Source: Phoebastria nigripes (Eukaryota > Chordata > Aves > Procellariiformes > Diomedeidae). Taken from it: a DNA stretch of 64,000 nt. Location of the stretch: assembly GCA_035582835.1 (NCBI GenBank), contig JAYKAV010000289.1, positions 585,520-649,519 on the forward strand, read 5' to 3'. Below the pieces are notes generated by a model, which was given only the letters and a program-made list of their open reading frames with translations, had not been told where the DNA came from and did no database searches. Positions 48,001 through 61,539 of the stretch are shown here, piece after piece; position 1 is the stretch's first letter, and every line of letters begins with the position of its first letter. A program made the position numbers and the translations under genes.

Positions 48001-49586
48001 CACTTACTGTTTCCCGGCTCCGGAGGCTGTGAAACGCTTCTCTTCATTCTAGGGTTTACACGGACGGGTATACTAAGTTATCAGAAGGGGTTTCTCCAAG
48101 CCCCTCTCTGTATATGTTCAATACAGTTTTTTTAAAACAACACTACCTGCTTGAACTTTGCTCCTCTGATACGGTGGAACACAGGTTTCAGTATAGAACA
48201 GCTTTAACAAACAAATACATCAAGTCACAGACCAGCAACCCAGCCCTTTTTACTGTAAACATTTTCTTTCCCCGCTCTGTGTCAGATCATAACTGAATTT
48301 GTAACCAGTCCCACATTTGGGAAAAACCCAACCCCTCTACCGCAACCTTTGCTGTTATACCCAACAAAGGTGCCCCCCCCTCCCCCAGGCCCCCCAACAG
48401 AACCCACGCTGTTCTGCAATACAGACCGACTTCAGCTCCACCTGTAACATCTCAACAAACCAGCTTCCCCAAAACCTGCCCTTTCTTCTGGGGAAACAGA
48501 ACTTGTTTCAAGTTGACAATTAAGTTGAAATGTAAGCCTTGGGCTGCACAGAGGATCACTCCCATTCTAACCTGCATCATCTCTCACTTTGACAAACATC
48601 AGGCATTTCTACCCAGCACAGCTCAGCAGACTTTGTATTGCACAANGTCACCTGCAGCGATGGTTCCTAATCCGATTGCTGCAATGGCAAATCCTTTGCT
48701 ACTCTTGCATGGCGGAAGCATCTAGAGATGCCCCGGGCATGCAGACTGCTCTTAATCCTTCTTTGTCAAAAACAAGAACAGACTGATTTTCAGGGGTATT
48801 GCAGAGCAATTTCATGCAAGATAAATCTTTCAAATAACTGCTCGGCATTAGTGATTTCTGTGTAGGGTGTGCTTTCCGGGCGTAATGGGTAAGAACTCAC
48901 AGATCTCACAAAGGGCACAGAAAGAAGCAAGCCTTTATCCCTGCAGACCGTACAGAATCAAGTACTGAAAGAACCNTTTACATGGAAGAGTAAAAGCATA
49001 CAACCTGCCGAGTGCAGCATCGTTTCTGTCACAGGAAGGATGCCTTTCCCAGTACTGTGGATTCCTCCAGTTCCCTCAGCACTGGGCTTACAGGACTCTA
49101 TTGCAGGAAAAATTGTCACTTAAAAACTAGCATCCAGTGTGTCAGTCGGGAAAACACTTCAGATGACGTGGATGAGTAGCGGAAGACAGCCTGAAGCAAA
49201 AGCGGCTCAGACCTACCATATCTGATACGGCTGTAACACTTACTAGCCAAGAGCGGCTTGCTTTTACAGTAACCTGCTCTGAGAATGGCTCTCGCCTAAA
49301 GGAAGCCTATTTACTGCATTCTTCAGTTCAGAGCTTCTCCTTTCCAGCAGNGTCCAAGATCCCTTCCTTTTACCTGTCCCCGTCCTTCTAAATCTCGTGT
49401 TCAAACACACACCCAGCTGGATCCCTCCTGCTCACTGCAACTTGATGTTCTGAACGGAACAGTCTCTGTGCCTGCATGTCAGGCCATGGGGTGTGACCGG
49501 TCCATTCAACTCTTAAAAAATAAATGCCATTCCTTCTGAAGTTTTTTTACCATGCAAGTACTTCAGGAAGGCAGCTGCAGCTGGCA
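48001..49586 (-). other. ODF2 upstream spacer and PTGES2 3' UTR
   Basis: No coding exon is seen. The right part carries the PTGES2 3' UTR. I find no AATAAA on the minus strand, so the 3' end of PTGES2 is not located. An AGTAAA variant near 49310 is a weak candidate. This is the junction between two blocks that are not adjacent in human. Confidence 0.5.
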
Positions 49587-54590
<5,004 letters not shown>

Positions 54591-54699
54591 CTTCCTGGCA
54601 CGGCGCGGGCGGGCGCCTGGGGCGGGGATTAAAGGGACCGCCCCGCCCCTCTGCGCGTCCCCCGCCCCCGAAATGGCGGCGCCGGTTCTTCACTGAGGT

Positions 54700-55430
54700 A
54701 AAAAAATCCTCAACGGTGTTGAACTCCACACGAGGCGGGCACGGCGAGGCCGTCTGGCTGCGGAGAGCCACAGGGAGCGCGGCCCCGCTCTCTCGCAGCA
54801 ATTATAAAATCCGGGTTCGCTGAGAAGACACCAAAGCGTGAAGTGGAAATAATCTGTTCTCTGAGAGCACGTCCTGCCCGGCGGGGGCTGCTGCTTCCGA
54901 CCGGCACGTACCCACAGTGCGAGCGCAAACCTTCGCACTGGAAGTCGACATCTTTTTCATTAAAGCGTGGTTACGTCCATTAATTACACTAATGTTCAAT
55001 TCCCCTACTTTGGGCACAACACGGGGCCCAACTCGGCGGCACGCAGTGGGGTTACCCCATAGAAAAGAGAAGAGCTGGCTGCGATGTTAAATGAGGACAT
55101 AACCTTTTCTTTCTCCTTTGCTCCAAATACCCACTTAATAAGGGAGTTCTCAAACCGGGTTTATCTCAGGAGCGCTGCTTGAATTGATGCTCTAATTGCA
55201 AGTTATTTTCATCCCAGTGACATCTCTCCCGGGGATGAAAAAACCACGCAGCAATTAGATCTCCTCCGGGCGCATAAGGTAACGACCGATGCTGGGCCAA
55301 AGACAAGGAAGGACAAAGTGAATTGCACTCATTCCTTCAGGGAGGAGGAGGTTTGAAGGTGACCTGAGGNTGGTTCAAGCCACTGAGGGCATGAAGCAGG
55401 GCCGGTGATGCGGCTGCATTTTGGAGTTCA
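54700..55430. other. Head-to-head intergenic segment between PTGES2 and BBLN
   Basis: Moderately GC-rich sequence between two CpG islands, without a recognised exon. The two start codons are 1.4 kb apart, on the upper side for a shared bidirectional promoter. Confidence 0.5.
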
Positions 55431-55987
55431 GCAGCAAAGCCCTTGCTGCTGCGGGCTCAGCAGCCGCAGAACAGCCCGGGGGCTCCTCACGGGAGGAGGT
55501 GCAGGCCTGTTCATACAGATCGTAAGTTGTCTTGGGAAAGAAGCGCTGGGTGCCGACGGCGGCCCCGCAGGACAGCTTCACTTCGTGCCCAAATGCACTC
55601 GCTTGTGCCGCTGTGTGCTGTGGCTGGGACAGCCCTGGGGGTGGGAGGCCTAGGGGGGCGCTGAGGACACCGCGGGACAGGGAGACAGCTTCGCTTTGGG
55701 AACGCGCTCGAGGAAAACACCGAGGAAGCGGTGGGGCGCGGAGCTGCCCACCCCCCACCGCGCGCTGCCCTCAGGGACCGCCCCGCTGCCGGCGAGCGCT
55801 GCTCGCCGCTCCCGCCCGCGCACCGCCCGCCCCGCACCCTGCGCGCTAACCACAGGCTTTACCCCAGCGCCGACCGGCCGGCCTGCGTGACGCGCGCGGC
55901 GCCGAGCTTTCCCATTGGCTAGCGGCCCTGCGGGCGCACCGACGCGCCGTCCGGGCGGTTCCGACGCGCGGGGCGCGGGGCCGTGGG

Positions 55988-58900
55988 ATGTCGGGGCCGA
56001 ACGGGGAGCCGCACGTGCCGGTGGGCGGCGCCGGCGGCAACGACGAGGAGGAGGAGGAGGAGGAGGGGGACAGCTTCGGGGAGGAAGGTGCGCGGGGCGG
56101 CCCGGGGCACTGCCTGGCTGCCACCCCCGAGCCGGCGGCCCCGGGGCGGCTGGGTGGCCTGGCCCGGCCCCGCGGGTCTGCGGGCGCGGGTGGCAAGGCC
56201 CGGGGGCTCCCAGATGTTTTGCTGCTTCTGCTGGGAGCGGTGCCCGACGGGGGGGGAGGGGGGCGGCGGGGCGGGCGGCGGGGCTGGGATGATTCCCGCC
56301 CAGCGGTGGGGCACTGAGCTCCTGCATGCTGCCTTGGGGGTATTTGGGGTTTTTTTTGGTGGTTTTTTTTTTGTTTTTTCTTTCTTGTGAAAAGGATTAT
56401 TCTGTGCTTTTGCTGGTGTGCGGGGGGCGGATGACCAAGGAGAAAGAGGACGTTCGGATCTTGAAACCGCAGGACAGATCACGTGGGCAGATCTGGGAGA
56501 AGTAGTCGTGGCTGGAAAAAGTGAATTTAATGCAATTAGCTTGGCAAATTCCACTTTTGGGCATTTCTGCAGTGCCTAGGTGTGAAATTTCTGATACTGT
56601 CCTGTCCAGTTAGAAAAAGCCGATGGAGGAAGTGGGACAACGGCAGAGCTGTAATGCGTATGTACAGGTCACTCTTAAAATTGGAGTAAATCTTTCAAAG
56701 AGTAAGCACTTTGCTACTCTTCTCTTGAAAATGGTGAAGAGTTGGGTCGTGCTGTTTCCCCAAAACACCATTCAGTTTCCAGAGGTGACCCACGCAGGTG
56801 AATCTCCTCGTCGTGGCTGTGATCCACCTGCCGTGACAGGAGGATCATTTCTGCCCTGAAACACCCCAAGAGCGTTCACTGCTGTGCATCATCACAGTGA
56901 TTTGTTTCAAACTTTTTGAAGAGCTAAGAGACACATTGGATGTGACAGAGAAAGTCACTAAAACTGATCTACATCGAGTCTCTGCATTAAGTTGTTCTGC
57001 CTGTAATTAGCTGGGGCTTTGCGTGCAGTAGCTGGTCATAAAGGTCTGTAGCTATTTCCTGGTCTCGCGGAGCTGAAGCTGTGGATCACTTTCCTTGATG
57101 CCAGACAGGAAACCTTATTTTTGGCAACTGTTCTTGTAAGAATGTGGAGGAGTAAACAACGCAATTGCCATACTCCTGGTCAACGTTTTCATTAGGGGAT
57201 GTGGTTAAGTTTCCACAAAAATACACCAAGCCTGCAACTAACAGAAGGCAATCAAATAAAATGTTTTTACAGCTTATTTCAAAATTGTTAATTTTTTTTT
57301 CATTTCCCAAAACGTATATAGCCTTCGCTTGAGCGCTAGGCACTGAGAACAATTAGGCTCCTGCTGTGATTACAGACTTCTTGCCAAGTTGTTGAATAAT
57401 GTTACTCATCAGAAGTAGGTACCATATCTGCTTGGGATCTGCTCACCGTTTAATTGGAATGTGGTGCGCCAAATACTAGGTTGAAGTAAAGAGCTCTAAC
57501 TTACGGACGTTCAGGGATCATGTACCTTGAAACAGGGTTTGCAAAATACTGATAACTGCCTCCTTTTTGGAAAGAATGTGTCTGTGGGATTGATTTTTAA
57601 ATGCAAGGACATCAGCAGTGCTCTTGCTCATAATGCCACCTCTGCATATACCTGCGAGGCCAAACTTTTATAAACAAGCTTAAATGCAACATACGCAATT
57701 CTCCAAAGAATTGAAGGCTGCAACACTGCTGTGAACGGCTCCAAAGTAGTATAAGAAAAGGAGGACATTTTTTTTTTATAATGAAACTTCTCCTCAGCTA
57801 TTAAGAATGCAAATGACTGCAATATTTAAATAGTCACAGTTTTTAAAACTGCTGGTAATGGCAGCACCTGGGCCTGGTGTGCTGGGGGCTCTGGGCACCC
57901 CGCCTACAAAAGTGTCAAGGGGGCAGCTGAGAGGGGCGAAGTTGGGCTTCTGAGGCTGGGGGATTTCAGCACAGCTTGACCCTCATCCATAGGACAAGGG
58001 TGCCCAGAGCACGTCCTTATCCTCCTCACTTTCTCTATATTCTCCGTCAAAGCAGAGCCGCNCTCCAGCCAGGCACCGCATGTGTCACGCTTGGCTCCAG
58101 CACTCCCCCAGCTGCTCAGAGGAGCCGGGTGGAGAGGAACCAGCCCCAGCCGGTGAGGTGTGGGCTTGTCCCACCCACGCAGGCATCTTTCCCTGTCCTG
58201 CAGCCCATGATCCTCACAAACGTCAGCCTGCAGGTCACAGCTTGATGCCTGCCTCCCTGCACTCGCTCAGTCCGTGCGGCTTCAGAAAGGAACGTGGGAC
58301 TGGCTCTGCCGGGGGTCTCCTGAAACCCCNCAGGGTTCCTGAGTAACTTGTCATCAGAGGTTTATCTTGCCTGGTTTTTCAGTTTGGTTTTTTGTTATTC
58401 TTTAGGATTGTGTGAATATTGCTTGGAGCAGTCCAAAAGCAAGTGTTTCATCAGAGTAGCAGAGCTATCTTCATTTGATTACCAGTGCTAATACGCATCA
58501 CTGTGAAATGCCATTGTACTGAGGCTAATACTTCTGCACTTGAAACAAATGCTGTGAATAAGAAACTGTACCTAGGGAGCCAACTGTCGGGATCATCCCA
58601 AACAAGTTTGGTTTTAATCTGAAGTACCCAAAGCCTTAACGGTGCATGAAAATCCTGTGGTTGAACTTGATGCCCCCCACACGTATCTCCCTTTGGAAAT
58701 AATGGTGCCCCTACAGCACCTTTGGGCTCATCCCTGCTCNGGCCACAGCAACAGCTGTGCTGTTTTGGCAGTCTGACCCCAGCCAGGCCCTTGTGAAGCA
58801 CATCCCAGCCTGGGAGCCTTACACAAATAATTCACAGAATGTAGTAAACGCTTTGGCACGCTGCTAACATGCCTGCACCCTCATCAGAAAAGATGACTCC

Positions 58901-59477
58901 CAAGGCGGCTAAAAAGGCTAACTTGTCCTTGGGGTTTATTTGGTACTGTTGCAATGCGGACTGCTGCACGCTAGCACTCGGCCTGTGGTCAGCTCTTTAT
59001 GTATGATATCAAAGGCTGTCAGCTATGTGCAGAACAGGTTTGGACTGCCCACAGGTACCTTGCCTTAGATCTTGTTACCAGTCCTCCAGCTTCCCATTGG
59101 TCTCGTTTGATCGGTGAACACAACACATGCAGGATTCAGTTGCATTTTGCTTCATGCACCCAGTGGCAGATAAGGCACAGCCAAAATGCTGCGGGCATGT
59201 TTTGCAAGAGCTCTCGCTGCCTTCACTGACTGCAGTGACAATATACTTAACGTTGTTCAATCTCTCATTTCCCTTCCTTTTAGAATATGCAGCAATAAAC
59301 TCCATGCTGGACCAGATCAGCTCCTGCTTGGATCACCTGGAGGAGAAGAATGATTATCTACACGCCTGCTTGAAAGAACTGCTGGAGTCCAACCGCCAGA
59401 CCCGCCTGGAGTTCCAGCAGCAGATTGAGCAGCAGAACATGGAAGCTGATGTGCAGGGATCACAGCCTCCTGTCTAG
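55988..59477 (+). CDS. BBLN: Bublin coiled-coil protein (C9orf16), 2 exons, 97 aa
   Basis: BBLN is a small conserved coiled-coil protein. The nematode homologue associates with intermediate filaments in the intestine, while the vertebrate role is poorly known. Exons are 55988-56087 and 59284-59477, a phase-1 junction across GAAG/GTGCGC and TTTTAG/AATATG, 294 bases in all. The start MSGPNGEPHVPV matches human MSGPNGD. Exon 2 encodes EYAAINSMLDQISSCLDHLE and then NDYLHACLKELLESNRQTRL, very close to human, forming one amphipathic helix at about residues 34-85. Human is 83 aa. The extra length here comes from a Gly/Asn/acidic segment with seven consecutive Glu codons and a slightly longer tail. 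It faces PTGES2 head to head and CIZ1 tail to tail, the same orientation as in human. Confidence 0.95.
56045..56065 (+). repeat. BBLN: (GAG)7 trinucleotide repeat coding poly-Glu in BBLN
   Basis: Seven perfect GAG codons follow GAC in exon 1 and encode an acidic run just before the coiled coil. Pure codon repeats tend to vary in length. The human protein has a shorter acidic stretch here. Confidence 0.9.
56088..59283 (+). other. BBLN: BBLN intron
   Basis: The 3.2-kb intron begins in the CpG island (G-rich to about 56285). I see no additional exon. Frames at 57976-58346 are open by chance and lack recognisable content. Confidence 0.7.
56249..56284 (+). other. G-quadruplex-type G-run cluster
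   Basis: Several runs of three to eight Gs are separated by one to three bases on the coding strand of BBLN intron 1, about 170 bases after the donor. This satisfies the usual four-run quadruplex pattern. Folding is not shown by sequence alone. Confidence 0.5.
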
Positions 59478-60816
59478 CGTGCTGGCCACAAACTCTCAGT
59501 TGGTATTGCTAAGGGGACATTTACTGGTCACCGATTTAATGTAAAACTTGAGTAGAAGAGGTACCTCGTGCCTGTTACTTTTTCCTTCCTGTGGTTGTGT
59601 CCTGCCATTCACCTACATGTTCTGTTTTTCTTTAGCTGTGTGATAGGTGCAGAAGCACACAGGTGGATGTAGGAGAGTTGGTTCTTTTTGCTCCCCAACA
59701 CGAGCCTGGCACCGACATTTGGTTAAAGCTGGTTGTAGGAAACCTGATGCCATGCAGGTTGTTTGCAAGTAGGCCCTCTTCACAAAGAGGAAAAATGATC
59801 TCTGCTCTTTTGCACTGTTAAATCCAAGCAAGGAGTGTTATGGCTCTAGCCTCTACCCTCAAAAAGCACAGCAGGCAGGGGCTGTCCTGACTCCAGGCTT
59901 GCCCCTAAGTGTAACTCCAGTGACAGACTTTGAGAGGGGGACCCTAAGCCAGCTCCTGTCTTGAAACTACCGCTTCCCCATTATTCACATTAACTGCGAT
60001 GTAAGAAATATTGGCAGATGGTCCCAGATCACTGGAGTCTTCTGTCCCCTTCCAAGACAAGCTACCAGGGTGATGTTTTTGATTGTTATATTTGGAAGCT
60101 GCTTAACTCCTTAAGCTGCCATTAAGGACTCGGGCTTTAGAGAGAGGCAGAGCAGCCTGGTTAGCCCCCACCACAGCATTAGCTATACAGAGCAAAGAGA
60201 CAGGGGCCTGCCTGCCGTGGGCTGTGAGCAGAGTCCTCCCTGTACATTTTGACAAGAGTACGCATGAGCGTTCTGGTCTGAAACTGTGATCCTGTCAGGA
60301 TGGCCTGGGGCCAGCATTGTTCTACTTCTGTAGAGTTAAAGGAGTTTTTTTGAAAGTTAAAGAAGTTATTTATAAGAAATCTGTTTTATTAAAATCAGTT
60401 TGAAACAAAATTTGTTCCTGAGAGTCTCCACTAGGAGAACAGACTGTATTAAGCCTTGTAGTATTAACAAAGGACCAAGATGCATATTCTTGCCTAGCTT
60501 AGGACACAGTGCTTGTCCAAGAGTGTGCATCTTTGAAAGGAAACTGTTCTGAGAGGCAGAACTGGGCACACAGGCTCCCAAGAGATAAACTTTTCCTCTG
60601 CCTGGAAAGGAAACAAGAGAGGAACTACAAAGAATTCTTAGTGAAAAGTAAGTCTGCATCCATCTACTTCATTAACTTTGTCCCCTATGGAAATCACATT
60701 ACCGTCTTTCAAGTTCAATGATCCAAGCCTCAGTCTTTCCACATAATTGCTGTATCCCAACTGTACAAGTAATAACCAACACCATCCTGTATTAGACACG
60801 CTAAAGCCAGGCTTAT
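59478..60816 (+). other. BBLN: Convergent interval: BBLN 3' UTR
   Basis: Sequence after the BBLN stop with no coding exon. It may be wholly 3' UTR of BBLN if the site at 60828 is used, or end near 60.4 kb if the ATTAAA at 60388 is used. Confidence 0.45.
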
Positions 60817-60833
60817 TTTATTCTTAAAATAAA
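60817..60833. terminator. Bidirectional poly(A) signal between BBLN and CIZ1
   Basis: Plus-strand AATAAA at 60828-60833 and minus-strand AATAAA at 60817-60822 form a near-symmetric TTTTATT-CTTA-AAATAAAA element. The minus signal is about 112 bases after the CIZ1 stop, a good position. The plus signal would give BBLN a 3' UTR of about 1.35 kb. A plus-strand ATTAAA at 60388-60393 is an alternative BBLN site. Confidence 0.5.
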
Positions 60834-60933
60834 AACAGCAGTAAAGTTGAAGGTTTTTGCTCTATTAAAAGACTCAGAAAATAAACATTTCCAGCAAATA
60901 TCATATGTAAAGGGCTCTCCCTTTAAGGCCACT

Positions 60934-61539
60934 CTATCTGGGTTTGCGCCTAGTAGAGCGTCTGCACCCAGCAGAGGTAAGACTGGCTGTCTCACCTTTG
61001 GCTAGGGAGGAAGGCTCTGCCGCTGCCTCCTGGCCTGTGTTTGCTGCCTCATTCTGTCCTAAACCCCCTCCGTTCCCTGGATCCTGGCAGTCGTCTGTGC
61101 CTTCCCTTTGCCTGGCTGCATTGGCTTCCTCCATCTCAGACACAGCGTGTCCCAACAACTCCCCTATGGTGCGGTTCTCTTCAGGGAGTGGGCAATTGGC
61201 ACTAGTGGTAGTGGACTTGCTCTCTTCCTGTAGATTTTCTTCTTCTACAACCATGATTCCACATACATCGTCAGTCACGCTGGCTAGGCTTTTGCCCTCT
61301 GCTACAGAGGTGGCCAGCTCACCCTTACCCTCCGGAGACCTCGAAGCTTGTTCTTGCAGGGCTGACAGCTCTGTACCCTCCTTGTCTATCCCATGATCAT
61401 CATTCATCTTCCTGCTGGGATCTGCTGTTGTAGCAGGAGGCTGTTTCAGATCATCCAGCAATTGGGAGCTGGAGCCCTGGGAATGCAAAGGAGCCTCGGG
61501 GTAGGCAGCTGTGGCACGATGCCTCGCTGCCTTGTATCT
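60934..61539 (-). CDS. CIZ1: CIZ1 (CDKN1A-interacting zinc finger protein 1), terminal exon
   Basis: CIZ1 is a nuclear-matrix-linked zinc-finger protein that promotes initiation of DNA replication and anchors chromatin. The minus strand shows acceptor TATTTGCAG at 61540, then an open exon of 202 codons including the stop. It begins RYKAARHR and ends RRSTRRKPR. Human CIZ1 has RYKAAR just after its C-terminal matrin-type zinc finger and ends RRSTRLKT, so both ends match. Position and orientation next to BBLN also fit human. The middle is acidic, rich in E, D, S and T (for example VVEEENLQEESK) and much longer than the human tail. The zinc-finger exons must lie right of the window, because none is recognisable up to 64000. 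I take the phase as 0 from the AGA TAC start. Confidence 0.75.
   Translation of the reverse strand, partial: RYKAARHRATAAYPEAPLHSQGSSSQLLDDLKQPPATTADPSRKMNDDHGIDKEGTELSALQEQASRSPEGKGELATSVAEGKSLASVTDDVCGIMVVEEENLQEESKSTTTSANCPLPEENRTIGELLGHAVSEMEEANAARQREGTDDCQDPGNGGGLGQNEAANTGQEAAAEPSSLAKGETASLTSAGCRRSTRRKPR

Larger units (their letters stand above)
55430..56330. promoter_or_regulatory. BBLN: CpG island promoter of BBLN
   Basis: GC/CpG-rich block spanning BBLN exon 1. An inverted CCAAT box (CCCATTGGCT, about 55910-55919) lies about 70 bases before the start codon. A G-rich tract follows in intron 1. Confidence 0.75.

Noticed and set aside
55650..56554. 225- and 211-residue minus-strand frames
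   Set aside because: They are antisense to BBLN exon 1 in a CpG island, with no splice or homology support.
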